Origin: Thuidium tamariscinum
Taxonomy: Eukaryota > Streptophyta > Bryopsida > Hypnales > Thuidiaceae
Length of the DNA stretch: 64,000 nucleotides
NCBI GenBank assembly: GCA_947034885.2
Contig: OX344749.2
Location: 43,491,682 to 43,555,681 of the forward strand
Reading direction: 5' to 3'
Positions 1 to 11,586 of this stretch are shown in pieces. A model generated the notes under the pieces. It saw nothing but the letters and a program-made list of their open reading frames with translations, ran no database searches and was not told where the DNA came from. The position numbers were made by a program, and so were the translations under genes. Each line of letters opens with the position of its first letter. The stretch's first letter is position 1.

Positions 1-128
1 GTTTGACAGCCATGGGTACCTCTCTATTAATCTTGAGTCATTTAGAGCCAAACATAGAAATTATGGCCAAAAAATAAATCAGCACACAAGATGTGATAAA
101 ATAGGGCAAGTATTTCTTGCAATCACCC
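1..128. mobile_element. Right end of a fold-back element cut by the window edge
   Basis: The sequence up to 128 ends in CTTGCAATCACCC. This is the same right terminus as the fold-back elements ending at 14,777 and 23,372. The preceding bases (GGCAAGTATTTCTTGC) also match that family's terminal repeat. The left part lies outside the window, so length and target duplication cannot be determined. Confidence 0.6.
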
Positions 129-154
129 ACTTGTCTACCATTCTAGCATTATAT

Positions 155-399
155 TAGCAGCAAGATCTTTGTCAGCAGTTCTCTCGTTTTGGGGAGAGGA
201 TTTTGAGTTTGGGTACCTCGGAGTAACCGCAGGCAAGGCGACCAAGCACTGAGTTCCAAATTCAAAGTGTAGCGATCGAGTGCAACTGGCCCAGGAGTGG
301 GAAGACTGGGAATTATTAAGCGCTTGGTGAAAACTTCGCCGACTAAGAAGTCTCCACTTCAATCTGATCTGACCAGTTCCAACTCGCAAAAGAGGGGCA
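155..399 (+). promoter_or_regulatory. Conserved leader/promoter block of UBL-RING gene 1
   Basis: This block is clearly similar to the sequence just upstream of gene 2 (about 15,380-15,636) and gene 4 (about 20,560-20,814). Shared pieces include GCAGCAAGATCTTT, a GGCAAGGCG segment, an AAATTCAAAGTGTAG segment and GGAGTGGGAAGACT. The conservation shows that the duplicated unit carried its own upstream DNA. I see no convincing TATA box, and the transcription start is not determined. Confidence 0.5.
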
Positions 400-1370
400 A
401 TGGAGATTTATGTCCGATTATTGTCTGGGAAGACAGTCACTCTCGAGGTGGAGAGCTCGGACACTATTTACAATGTGCAGACGAAGATTCAGGTCAAAGA
501 AAGAATACCTCGTGGTCAGCAATGGTTGATGTTTGCTCAGGAGTTCCTTCGATATGATAGAACCTTAGCTGACTATGGGATAAGGAACAAATCCACGCTT
601 CACGCTTCCCTAGGTCCAAACATCCAATGCATGTCTCGAATTCCACCGCATTTTGTGGACTTGGAAAACAACGATGCTCTTGAGAGGATCGCCGTCACTT
701 TTGGTCGAGGACAAAGCTGGTGCACAGTTACCAGCGGTCTAAACATCGAAGGGAAATGCATACAGTCATCATGCAGAGCATATGACAAGAGGGTCATCTG
801 TCCACAGGGATTTCGTGCGTTCTACATCACCACAGGGATATCAACTTGTCCACAGTGTGGCTGCCCCATCGAGGCCAGCACTTGTGGATTCACAAATTGC
901 GAGTGGACGTATTCAGGACGCAAGCGAGGCTCTGCAGTTGAAATCACAAGCGAGTGGCAAGTGGCAGGGGACGAATATGAGCGATTTCGTGAAGCTGGTA
1001 AGTAATTCAGTTGCGTGAGATGATGTTTGGATGATATATTGCCTCGAGCCACCTGTTGGACATCAGTGACCTACTGCTTTTATGAAACTGTGGTTCAGGC
1101 AATGTGGCTGATTGGGAGGTTCTCATCATCACAGCGAGGCCGAACCCTTCACCTCGACCAGAATGCGTGATGTGTTTGACTGACATGCTCTGGGAACAAG
1201 ATCAGCAGAGTGTAGAATGTGGGTGTCGATTCCACAGGCGTTGTGTGGCCTCCTGGAAGCTCTACGAAACCCACTGCCCCACCTGTAGAGTAGAAATCCG
1301 TAGGCCAATCAATTCTACAGAACGTAGTGAAGGCACGCGAGACATTTCAGTGGAAGGTCGAGAAAACTAG
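400..1370 (+). CDS. Ubiquitin-like / Cys-rich / RING protein, copy 1 (two exons)
   Basis: The model is exon 1 at 400-997, an intron at 998-1098 (donor GTAAGT, acceptor TTCAG) and exon 2 at 1099-1370, giving about 289 residues. Residues 1-70 are close to ubiquitin ([27 protein letters not shown]) but have no C-terminal GG. Residues about 85-195 form a cysteine-rich domain with GLNIEGKC-x4-C, a CPxC pair and CGFTNCEW, probably zinc-binding. Residues 222-262 form a RING with Cys 222, 225, 240, 242, 248, 259 and 262 plus His 245. The fourth ligand is Cys where most RING-H2 domains have His. An E3 ubiquitin ligase acting on an unknown target is inferred from the RING. It is the first of four paralogues in this window. 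The intron acceptor frame is supported by the same junction in all copies. Confidence 0.88.
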
Positions 1371-1778
1371 GCCAAATATTTCTATTGAGGGTACTTGGCC
1401 AAAGAGAAGAAGCCGTTTCCGGAGACTTTTGATTCGGTTAAACCTGGTTTCAAATTAAAACTGGAGTGATGTTAGTTAGGTCTTGTTAGGATTTGATTAG
1501 TAAATCTCGTTTGAACTTTTCTTCAGCAAGCATGATGAAGTGTTTTTCTCGAATGTGGTGCTACCAAAGAGAAGTGCAAATTCTTTTTGCAGTACAATCA
1601 ATCGCGTCCAGTCCTTTGCAAGACATGCAGACTTTGAGTGCTAGCGATCAAATCTGCATCCAAAATTTCTACGCACAACATGATCTCTCCAGAGACATTT
1701 GTCACATTGTGACTATGTGTGCTCTCGTTAGGTTTCTCTTTTGGGAAGTTGCAGCCTGCAGAAGGTGTGTAGATTCTC
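1371..1778. other. Duplicated 3' flank of the UBL-RING unit
   Basis: This stretch is non-coding. It matches the region after gene 3 (18,055-18,420): GTCTTGTTAGGATTTGATT, then the TCAGCAAGCATG and TCGAATGTGG segments. A third degraded copy of its distal part lies at about 23,930-24,058. It marks the boundary of the duplicated unit. Confidence 0.6.
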
Positions 1779-2417
1779 TCACATTGAGAATTTGAGACAT
1801 AAAAGCGATTCCCCTTCAGTTGTAGAATGAAAATATGGGATGTTTGAGATTCCTTGTGAAGTAGAAGGAAGTGTTGCTTTTATCACATGGGGTTCTGAAA
1901 ATACTTTCCAATGTCTCCGATTCTGGCCAACTTTTAGGATGGATAAGTCGAACTTATCTACGAAACCAGGTTCAAACGAGGCTCTTTCATTGCAAAGGTT
2001 CATAATCTCAGACCTGTGCTCTTTAAAGAATGCGGAATTGAAGTTGATGTTGCTTGAAATACTCAAAGATTGTTGTCCTATCATAACCTCGGAAATGGAG
2101 ACCATTGCATTTCTATACATATGGCAATCAACCCTTGAATAAGAAGAGTCAAATAGTTTTCTATAGCATGCAGCTGCTGCAGTGAGTGTTACGGAGCCCA
2201 TGGTAAACTCTCTTGGGATGAGAGGCATGTTCTTTTCCATAACTTGGGGAAAATGGGGATGCTTGAGCATAGTGATGGCCTTCCTCAAGTCTCTTGATGG
2301 TGCATGATTGAAGTTGAGGTTGTATTTGGTAAGGTATTCATACCCATAATAATTGTCCCCAACCAAATTTTGATCCCTACTTTTGAAGGTAATTGTGTTG
2401 CATTTTAAGTAGTGCAA
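1779..2417 (-). pseudogene. Kinase-family N-terminal fragment
   Basis: An open frame of 212 residues has no kinase catalytic domain. Two short stretches resemble the intact kinase at 10,345-11,586. SLSISSNINFNSAFFKEH compares with SLSHCSDVEFDTAFSKEH, and RDLRKAITMLKH with RDLRKAMDVIMLKH. Their order differs between the two proteins, so this is not a simple truncation of that gene. The 3' half of the same DNA recurs, more degraded, at 18,416-18,604 beside gene 3. I read it as the remnant of a relative of the kinase that travelled with the UBL-RING duplication. It could instead be a small divergent protein. Confidence 0.45.
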
Positions 2418-2805
2418 ATTGCTAGAGTTGTATTATGACTTCTTTGGTGTTGAGTAGATGTTGAAAGGATTGAAATTGGGTAGAAAACTCTTAATTGTAC
2501 AACTTTCAAGAACATCACTATGCAGTTAAAGACATGGCAAAAGGCTCATTCATTATTCTGCAATTTGAAGGTGCACTCTTGAATCATAAATGCAAGAGTC
2601 TAAGGAGTTTAAAGAATTCAAATGAAGAAGAAAAGCCTCTTATAGGAATAGCAATGGGGAGCTACGTGTTTTTGCTTTGACCACTTGTGCTATGTCTTTA
2701 TTCTTATTGAAAATCAAATTGACCAAAACTCATATGAGAAAAGCTTTTATTTGTCATTATGTTGTATAAACAAAATCATGAATATGGTTAGTGACATGCA
2801 TGTCG
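2418..2805. other. Non-coding spacer
   Basis: I see no gene here. The distal part, ATTATGTTGTATAAACAAAA and following, is repeated at about 24,610-24,650. That copy supplies an allele lacking the fold-back element that starts at 2,806. Confidence 0.5.
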
Positions 2806-3812
2806 GGGTCATTGCAAGAAACACCGACCACTTTTGTAGCACTTTGTAAAATTTGTTCTTGTCCAATGCTATAACTTTTGATTAATGAATCCAATGCCCA
2901 AACCAAAAAAAACGGTTTTTAGAATTTTTGATTGCAATCATATTCTATATTTTTCAGAATTTAAAAAAATAATAGTATTTAAAAGTTATTTTTGTTAATT
3001 TGTCACACTTTCAAGATTAGGGTTTTTTTATACAATTGATTGGCTTAAATTAATGATTTTTGGTTGAAATTTTTGTGGTATGTTTTTATAGTAGGTAGAC
3101 ATATCCTTACCAAAGGGCATCTAAAAAAACATTATTTTATGACCTCTACATTAGTGCAAATAGGCCTCCCTTGCGTACACATTTCAAAACATTAGAAATG
3201 ATTTTGAACTCATTTTTTTAATTAAACCTCATCACCATAAAGTCTTCTCAAATGACCAATTTTTGGTTTTGTTCAAAATTGTTTTTCCTATTTTTTCCAA
3301 ATTAAAACATCAATTTATGTATTTTCTTTACTAGAATTCAATGTTCAAGATGATGTCTTAGAAAATACATACATTGACATTTTAATGTGTAGAAAATAGG
3401 AAAAATAATTTTGAACAAAATTAAAAATTGGCCATTTTAGAAGACTTTATGGTGATGAGGTTTGACTAAAAAAATGAGTTCAAAATCATTACTAATGTTT
3501 TGAAGTGTGCATGCAAAGGAGGCCTATTTGCATTAATGTAGAGGTCATAAGATAAATTTTTTTGGATGCCCTTTGGTAGGAACATGTCTTCCTACTATAA
3601 AAACATACCACAAAAATTTATACCAAAAATCATTAATTTAAACCAATCAATTGTATAAAAAAACCCTAATCTTGAAAGTGTAACAAATTAACAAAAATAA
3701 ATTTTAAATATAAAATGATTTTTTTTTAATTCTGAAAAATATGTTATAGCATTGGATAAGAACAAATTTTGCAAAGTGCTACAAAAGTGGTCGATGTTTC
3801 TTGCAATGACCC
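2806..3812. mobile_element. Fold-back element, family A (copy 1), about 1.0 kb
   Basis: Nearly the whole element is one inverted repeat. The left arm starts GGGTCATTGCAAGAAACA and the right arm ends TGTTTCTTGCAATGACCC. Inner pieces such as ATAAAGTCTTCTCAAATGA are also mirrored. It has no ORF. The paralogous site near 24,650-24,660 lacks the element, so it is an insertion. The target duplication is not clear here, while related copies at 13,691 and 22,644 show 4 bp. Confidence 0.75.
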
Positions 3813-3855
3813 ATGGCTACATTGACATTAGTTTACATCACATTCACTACAGTAC

Positions 3856-3966
3856 CCTTCAAAGCCCAAGTACTTCAATATGCCTTATTTGTAATCTATA
3901 GATAAGTATAGACATACTTATCAATAGATTACAATAAGGCATATTGAAGTACTTGGGCTTTGAAGG
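3856..3966. repeat. Near-perfect hairpin, arms about 54 bp
   Basis: CCTTCAAAGCCCAAGTACTT runs forward from 3,856 and its reverse complement ends at 3,966, with only a few bases at the centre. The left arm belongs to the duplicated flank also seen near 24,690. The right arm is an inverted copy of it. It sits exactly at the start of the AT-rich block. Confidence 0.75.
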
Positions 3967-5745
3967 CTATTTAGCTATTACTCCCTATTTTATTTTTTTA
4001 TTATTTGTAATATTTCACAATAGATATACTCCTACTTTTTTTCCTACTTCTACTTTCACCCATTTTCCTACACCCAATGGTAGTTGAAATTGAAATTAGA
4101 GGCATTTAAACACATTCCTATTGTAATTCAAAAACTTATATGCAATTTTAAGGTTGACTCGCACAATATGTAAATTCTAACTATTGTTGAACACAACCTA
4201 CACAAATAGTATATAGATAGATATCATATATCAAATAGTTTATACAAATGAATCATATATAGGTACAATAGGAGAAAAAACACAAAAATTGAAAATCCTA
4301 CAAGTAGTAATATATTGGCTAAGCCGCACTTATGCAATGTGTCCTAGTGAATTGCTTGCCATAAATGTTAGTTATAGTGAACAAATAGTTAACAACCCAA
4401 AATGAGATGCTATTGACTAATTTGTCTATTTGCAAATGGAAAAGAAAAATTCCTCATGTAGGTTAGACTTCCCCTCTCTCTTAGACTCCTTGCATATATT
4501 TACAAATTATGTACTATAGATTGTTACTATACATTGTATGATAGTTCTGAAATGTTCAATGCACTTAAAAATAGTGATGCTATTGTAACTTGAATATTTT
4601 TCAAATTATTAGCTTCAACATTTAAAATGAATATTATAAAAGATCTTACAATGTTTCTCAAAGTATCCACTATTGAAGTACCCACGCTTCAAAGTGGCTA
4701 CCTTTTCTTCTATTGGGTTTTAATCCACAAAGTTCATTTACACATCATGGAGAATTAATGTAAGCTTCAATATCAAAACAATGGCAAGGACATTTATGGT
4801 GTACCCCTATTTAGCTAATTATAGGATCAGATAAATAAATTTATAAATAAATGTAAATATGACTTGCCATAAATCCAAAAAATCTATTGAATTATATTCC
4901 AATTTCATGTGAACATTTTCCATCTATTCAATTTTTGATGACAAAATGAAGGGACTCCTTCATTTACATTTGTAGAGATGAAAGGTGGAGAGGTCATTTT
5001 TATAATAAAATCAATTGTCCATCATGAATTTTAAAGGATACAGGATAATTTGAAGATGAGAGCTTGACTTCTCATTGTTAATACATAGGAATTGTGTTAG
5101 AACTAGAATATTGAACCTCATTTGTGCATAGTAGAATAACTTTTTTGCAAAGTTTTGAACTATAAAAAGTTGAAAAATTTGACCTAAATTTCATCTTCAA
5201 AAATAGATTTGTAATTTTGAACCTCCAATCAAAGTAATATACAAAGGATGCTTGAATTCTTTTTTAATAACCTTTCCATTCCTTTGTAAAAAAGTTCTCC
5301 ATAACTTTTGATTAGAAGCTCAAGATTTCAAATGGATATTTGGATATAAAATTCAGTTTTATTCACCATCAGTTTTTAGTTTGGAATTTTTGAAAATTTT
5401 TAACTTTACTATGTCTACATGAAGTCTAAAATTCTACTTCAAACACAATTCTAATTTTTAACATAACTATGTGGCCAACAAATTTTTCATTCTTATTGAT
5501 GTTGGGACTTTAAATAGTTAAATTTGTACCTACAATCCTATTAAATTACACCTTCATTTTGATTGAAGTGTCTAATTATAGGAAGGATCTAGTCTTCAAT
5601 TAAGTATTTGATATTCCTTGTATAGCCTCATAAACACAAGAAACAATTTTTCTACCAAAGTGGAGACAAGTAGGTAATTATTTCTACAACTTCCTCCAAT
5701 CAATCTCTCCTATAGTTGTACATTATTGAGTACTCTCTTTGACTC

Positions 5746-7501
5746 TTAACCTCTAACTACTTGCATGACCATATATGGTTGTACAAAATTTAGGCTCAAA
5801 TTTGAATGGGCCATTAAATTCCTTTGACCATTTTGAAATTTTTTTTCAGGTAGTTTTTAGTATTAACAATTCAAAACTTTCATTTTTTACAGAAAAAAAA
5901 TAAATATTTGATTATTGAAGGATTTCAAAGGCATTTATGTAACATTAGTGGAGAGTAAAGCTTGCCAATTTTACTTCATTTTCCGCTTTAGTGCACAACT
6001 TGCCAAATTCTCTTGATTTGAGATCTAAGGAATCATACTTATCCAAATGCTTTGAAAATGGTCCCAATAGAAAGAGTAAAGTATTTTCATGATTTTCACA
6101 TGCAAGTGTTGATTTGAAGATTTTTGTGATTTTTAGTTATAGAAAAAAATTGTATTACAACAATTACAAGGTGGATTGTGTATTGAATATAATAGCTTTT
6201 CAAGTGAAATTAGATATTTTGAAAATACATTTTAGTGTGCTAGCACTATTTGTATTTTTTCACGTCATCGTTAACCCCTAAAGGACCAAACTGCGTTTAT
6301 TGGCAACATAGCGATTTTGGGCAGTTCATTACAAATGGAGTTTTTAATTTTTTTTCTTTTAAATTTTCACACAACATGCGCCCAAGAAATAGCTTTAAGG
6401 TCCAACAAGTTTCATAACATTTGACTACATAGTCAAAAAGTTATTGCATGATATGTGATTTCTTTTTATCTCTGGGCAACTTGGGCAGATAAAAAAACTT
6501 CTTTAAAAATAATTTTTTGAAAAAATGAAATATTGAAATATTTTATTTAGAATTTTGTGTATGCAGGAATCTTTCAATCATTCCATTTGGATTAGTGAGT
6601 CAAAAGTTATGAGGAGGTTTAGTTTGAGGTAGTTTGTGGCTAGTTACAAAATTCCTACACTACAAAAAAAGTTTGAAATCCTTTATTTAATTAAATTTTT
6701 AATATTTTTGGATAAAAATAATTGCAATAGGTGAAGATTGTTTATTACAACATTTCAACCACTGGAATCAGAATTTTTCAATTCCATAAATAAATTTTTT
6801 ACAATTTACTGTTTTGGCTCATTTTCTACTTCTTTGTACTTGTTATTTTTTCCTCTATGTTCTACAACTCCAAATGATTTGAATTTCTTTTTGCATACAA
6901 CCAACTTGCCTTTAAGAATGAATCCAGAAAGTAACCACCAATTTGAACTTTTTTTCATACAAATGTAACCTTGTGAAGTGCAGCTACCTGGATTTCCATA
7001 GTGGTAAAAAAAGGATTTTTGTCACTTTAAACACTAATATCTTGCAATCTACACAACAAAAATTGCTGAAATTTTTCCCACATATTTTTAAACTTTTGAT
7101 CTAAAATATCCTATAGTTACTTTTGTCCAAAAAAATTTTTTTTTCTTAAAATTTGATAGTTGTCTAAAAAAAGGCAGTTTTGAAGCAATTTTGGTGAAAA
7201 CATAGTCAAAAACCTTTAGGTGTTAATCCTAAAAAACTTTAATAGACAAATTTCTAAAACATTGCGATGAGAGGGAGTATACTAAAAATAGAAAACACAC
7301 ATTTATCTTATTATAATTTCACAAGTCCTTTGCAATTTTGCACTCAAAATTGATTTGTAGACTAATATGGAAAGCCCTCAAAACATCTGTAAGGTTTGAT
7401 TTTGAAAAAAGAAAAATTTGTTTGATTGGAGATTATTAGAAGCCAATGCTCTTTTTCTTTAAAAAAACACACTTGCCAAGGCTTAGGTACTTAGGGGTTA
7501 A
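5746..7501. mobile_element. TTAA-bounded insertion in block A, probably piggyBac-like
   Basis: The left end is TTAACCTCTAACTAC and the right end is GTACTTAGGGGTTAA, inverted repeats with TTAA on each side. The paralogous block at about 29,750 has no such sequence and joins the flanks directly, so this is an insertion. It has no transposase ORF. It contains a second TTAA-flanked element at 6,271-7,226. Confidence 0.5.
6271..7226. mobile_element. TTAA-flanked piggyBac-like MITE, family B copy 1
   Basis: It begins TTAACCCCTAAAGGACC and ends ACCTTTAGGTGTTAA. Internal landmarks are shared with the copies at 28,356 and 51,613: TTGGCAACATAG, ATTTTGGGCAG near the left end and TTTTGGTGAAAAC near the right. 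A TTAA target with CCC(T/C)TAAAGG termini is the piggyBac signature. Kolobok also uses TTAA, so the superfamily is inferred. It has no coding capacity. Confidence 0.6.
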
Positions 7502-9229
7502 TAATTGTATTGTTTTAACATTTGGAAGACAATTGTAGTTCAAGATACAAAAATATCCTAAATTATCAATCTTACATCCTAATCCTACATTCTAAATTGT
7601 AAAACTTACCCTTCTACATGTCAAAAAATTTATTGTGACCTTAGTTTTATGGACTATTTTGCACTTGAAGGTTTGATAGAGATGGAAGGAGTAATTATTT
7701 TTAATGTATTTAACTATGCTTAGTTGCTTTAAGGACCTTCCTAGTGGTTTGGCTATCAAGTCTATTTTGTTGTGTCTTTGGGATGAAAAGTGACTTGGAA
7801 TTGTGTAAACCTACCAATTTTTTTTTTAATTGGCATTGAAAAAGTAGCCTTTTCCAATTGTTTTACAACTTTGTCTAATGTTGCTATTCATCTCTAAAAT
7901 AGAACATGGATGTTAATGACAATATTTTCTTTTCTTTTTGCAAACTAAGAAGTCTACCATTGGTTGAAATTCAAATAGATTATTGAATCAAGAGGGCAAA
8001 CAAATGATCTATAGTCCAAATCTTGAACACATTTGCTTAAGGCAACTACATCTCATTGTATCTAACAAAGTAATTGAAGATTGTTCCTTCTTATTAAATT
8101 GGTAAATTATATACTAGAACTTGTTACGTTGGAAGTCAAAAGAAAGATAGAGAAAGGTACATAATTACATAGAAAGGAATGGAAGTCCACCCAACCACCT
8201 ACAATAGAGGTTACTAGGATTCCATAATTCCCTATATTAGAGGCAAAGCAGAAGTTCCACCTTAAGTTTACACCAATATAAAAAACTTGTTGCTTGCTTT
8301 GCATAACATTGTGTATAACCAAGTAATGGTCTTCTCCATGATGGAAAGGTATTATACTTTGGAAGATTCTTTGGGGGACTTATCACTTAATTTAAGGATG
8401 GAAGGGGATTTGAGGAGCTAAAGAAAATAATGTTCATTTTAAGAACCTCTTTTCAAAGTTGCAAATGGGATTCTTGCCTCACTAGTACAAAATACCATTA
8501 GAAGTGATTTGTAGACTCCGAAAGATTGTTTCAACGATGTTCTCCGCAATTATTCCTAATATTGCAAACTAGCCACTATTGGTCTAAATTTTCAAAATAA
8601 TTAATTTTTTTTCCAAAAACTTCAAAAAGTATTATAAATTTTAAAATCATTTTTAAAAATTATTTTCTTCCAAAAAAAATTTATCTTGAAATTCAAGATA
8701 TTAACTTCAGACCTTTAATGCCTTCTAAGCTCTTCTAATGTATATGAAACTCAATTAGATGCAAGTATCAACTTTTTCTTCCATTACTTTGCAATTTTAT
8801 ATTTTACTACGATGGGAGCTTCGAATTCAATTTATCATGTAGTGTAAGTGGTCGTAGGAATGAGTTTTTTCATGTTTCACGTGGTTATGCAACATGCCTT
8901 CTAGAATGTGTAGTTAAAAAAAATCATCTAATTTAGTTCTCTTTGACATCAATTCTATGCTTTCATCCATTAATAATCTTAGTTTTTTAAAATTCATCCA
9001 AAAGTTGACAACTTTGATGAATTTTGCCAAAGTTTGAAATTCTCTAAGATATTTTGGTAATTCAATCTATTATTGTTTAATTGACATGCCAAGTCCTTCA
9101 TTGATAAAAGTTTTTTAGTTTATTTTTTTGGAATGCTTAATTTAACCTATTGGACCAACTTGAGAATAGTACAAAAAAGGAAAATTTTTCTTAGTAACTA
9201 GTATGACACTCTCCAATTAATTGTTTTTA

Positions 9230-9790
9230 CACTAAGGAGTAAAATTAGGTTGCTCCTAACTAATTTCTTGACATTTGTTATTCAATAAATATTCATTGCC
9301 ACTATACAAAGTTGCGCTACTTTTGAACTAGGTACTCATGTAATTGGGACTCATGAATTCTCCATGTGTACAAATGAAAATATTTGTAGAAATATTTGAT
9401 GACTTTGATGGCTTCGATGACTTCAATCACTTCAATGGCTTTGATGGCTTCTAAAATAACTTTCTTGAGGTAAGGCAACCTAATTATTCATGCAACCTTA
9501 TTTCATTATCTTGTATACCTAATACAAATTGAGTAGCACATCCTTGTATATTAACAATAAATATTTATATATCGTCTAATGTCAAGAAAATAGTGTGTGG
9601 CACCTACACTAAATAGTGAAATTAGGATGTCCCTCCCTAATTTCTTGACATTCCACACTATATAAATACTTATTGTTATTGTACAAAAATGCACTACTTT
9701 TGAATTAGTTATTGGTGTAATTAGAATTCATGAACCTCCATATGTACAAATGAAAGTATTTGTAAAATTATTTGTTGACCTTGATGGCAA
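9230..9790. repeat. Two diverged direct repeats, period about 385 bp
   Basis: Segments from about 9,230 and about 9,615 share CTAATTTCTTGACATT, CTACTTTTGAA and ATGTACAAATGAAA in the same order. A short degenerate repeat of GATGGCTTYGATGACTTC type sits at 9,400-9,452. No gene is associated with it. Confidence 0.5.
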
Positions 9791-10344
9791 GTGAAGACAC
9801 TTTCTTGAGATGATGCAACGAAATTGTAAAGGCAACCTGATTTCACTATTTAGTTTACTTTACATATTTAGTATTAGTGCATAGCAACGTTTACAAAACT
9901 AGCTAAATTTCACTCCATTGCTACTAAAAATTTTTAGTAGCTAAATCTCTACAATGAAAAATCCTTGAAAAAATTAAATTTTAGCTAAGATTTCAACAAC
10001 CAATAGAATTTGATAGCCAATTTGTTACTTAACATTGGAATTAGCATCTCTGTAGTTAGTTATGGGTATTAGTACCCCCTATTATCCTTTACAACTTGCA
10101 AACTCCTTTCTTTTCTAATTTTTTTAATGCCACTTTCTCTCAAGATAGCCAAAGTTAATGCTTATTTATCTTGAAGGTAGCAAATTGCACTAAATTCCCT
10201 AAACTAGGTAGCATATTACACTAAATTCTATAAACTAGTTCTGGGATCACTGGTGCACAGCGAGCCAGTTCCCAAACCAGGCAAGATTCTGGAAAGAAAT
10301 TCGCCAATACACCTTATCCATCCGACCTCATTCCTGGTTCCACC

Positions 10345-11586
10345 TCATTCCTCAATAGTGACGTATCTCGAAGTCACGGACGACACATTGCCGAGTCTCC
10401 TTTCAATCATCTGCGATGTCGATATAGGTTTCTGGTGGTGATATCCCTCGACATCCTCCTTCTTGAAACCCAACTTGGAAACCATCTCCACAAGAGCCTC
10501 CACAATCTCTGCGAATTCAGGCCTCGCATCTGGATCTCCATCCCAACACCTGCTTAGCAGATCCCTAACCCCAGAGCTCAGATGCGAAGGCAATTCAGGC
10601 CTGAGCCCAGCGATCACTTGGACGGTTTTGACCTTCATATTCCCATCAAACGGGACGAGTCCCGTCAAGATCTCATAGCAGGTCATAGCATAGCCGTACA
10701 CATCCATCTTTGTGGTGAATTCTATGCTGCTCCCCATAGGCGGCCGGTTCTTGGAGGATTGGAGAAGCTCGGGTGCACGCCACAAGCCAGTGCCAAGAAT
10801 TCCAGCGGAGCATTCGTAATCGGACACTGCACACCGAAACACACCAGCGGGAGGGTAATCCTTCGATTGGTAATCGGCAGGGAGAGGGTGCCGGACCAAC
10901 ACATTGGCTGCCTTGAGGTCTCGATGCAGAATGCCCACGGAGTGCAAATAGTGCACGCCACACGCAATGCTCAGCATGTAAAACAACGCTTCCCGCTCCT
11001 GGAACGGTGGACCTTGGTTGCTGTGCTTCAACATAATCACATCCATGGCCTTACGTAAATCCCGCAAGTACATCTCCATCAGAATGGCGTATTTCTGATC
11101 CTCCAAGATGACGCCCTTGATCATTCTGCACACGGCGGGGTGAGAGCAAGCGAACAGATTGGCAGGGAGTCTAGAGCGGAGATCTTGAACAGAACCCCGT
11201 TTGAAGACTTTGACAGCGAAAGCCGTGTTGCCGCCGACGTACGCTTTGCACACTCCTGCCTGAACACCTTCTGCCAACTGTGGCCCTAAGGCGAAATCCA
11301 CCGGATTGAACACCTCTTCGGTTTCCTCGGGATTTGTCAGTACCTCTTTCGTCAAGGCGAACGATGGGTCGAACTCGGCCCAGTGCTCCTTCGAAAATGC
11401 TGTGTCGAATTCGACGTCGCTGCAATGGCTTAACGATCGTTGATGACTCATTCTTTCAATCCTCGACGAATATGGTGATCCAGAGTCTGCAACCTCGTGC
11501 TCCAATTCAAACTGCGCTTCAGGTGTTGGAACAGATGACAAATCGTCGGACAGGAATAACTCCGAAATCCCACCTTGGTCGTTCAT
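10345..11586 (-). CDS. Protein kinase, single exon, 413 aa
   Basis: A complete kinase domain spans residues about 98-380. It has a degenerate glycine loop (LAEGVQAGVCKAY), Lys126 in FAVKVFK, the catalytic loop HRDLKAANVL (221-230) and Asp256. The usual DFG is DYE here. The APE motif is at 271-273 and DVYGYAMTCYEILTG at 295-309. Because Lys126, Asp223 and Asp256 are kept, it may be active despite the altered DFG and loop. The catalytic-loop and APE sequences look like cytoplasmic plant Raf/MLK-like Ser/Thr kinases. Residues 1-95 are acidic and Ser-rich with no signal peptide or membrane segment, so it is probably soluble. It lies divergently to UBL-RING gene 2, and upstream pieces of this pair are duplicated near 18,605. 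Confidence 0.85.
   Translation of the reverse strand: MNDQGGISELFLSDDLSSVPTPEAQFELEHEVADSGSPYSSRIERMSHQRSLSHCSDVEFDTAFSKEHWAEFDPSFALTKEVLTNPEETEEVFNPVDFALGPQLAEGVQAGVCKAYVGGNTAFAVKVFKRGSVQDLRSRLPANLFACSHPAVCRMIKGVILEDQKYAILMEMYLRDLRKAMDVIMLKHSNQGPPFQEREALFYMLSIACGVHYLHSVGILHRDLKAANVLVRHPLPADYQSKDYPPAGVFRCAVSDYECSAGILGTGLWRAPELLQSSKNRPPMGSSIEFTTKMDVYGYAMTCYEILTGLVPFDGNMKVKTVQVIAGLRPELPSHLSSGVRDLLSRCWDGDPDARPEFAEIVEALVEMVSKLGFKKEDVEGYHHQKPISTSQMIERRLGNVSSVTSRYVTIEE

Larger units (their letters stand above)
3967..10230. repeat. AT-rich gene-free block, paralogue A
   Basis: No supportable gene is present. The block begins CTATTTAGCTATTACT and is alignable by eye, with gaps, to 26,518-31,330. Shared anchors include AAATTACACC...TGTCTAATTA, AATTGTATTGTTTTA-CATTTGGAAGA and GTCCACCCAAC. 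Homology fades near 9,170. The remainder to 10,230 has no partner in this window. The two copies carry different insertions, so the duplication predates those insertions. Confidence 0.6.

Noticed and set aside
297-557. Second open frame overlapping the start of UBL-RING gene 1, partly conserved in copies 2 and 4
   Set aside because: It has no ATG upstream of the main start. The conservation is explained by the duplicated leader and by the ubiquitin-like coding frame itself.
8107-8322. 71-codon minus-strand frame in the AT-rich block
   Set aside because: The paralogous block at about 30,540-30,760 does not keep the frame, and no domain is recognisable.
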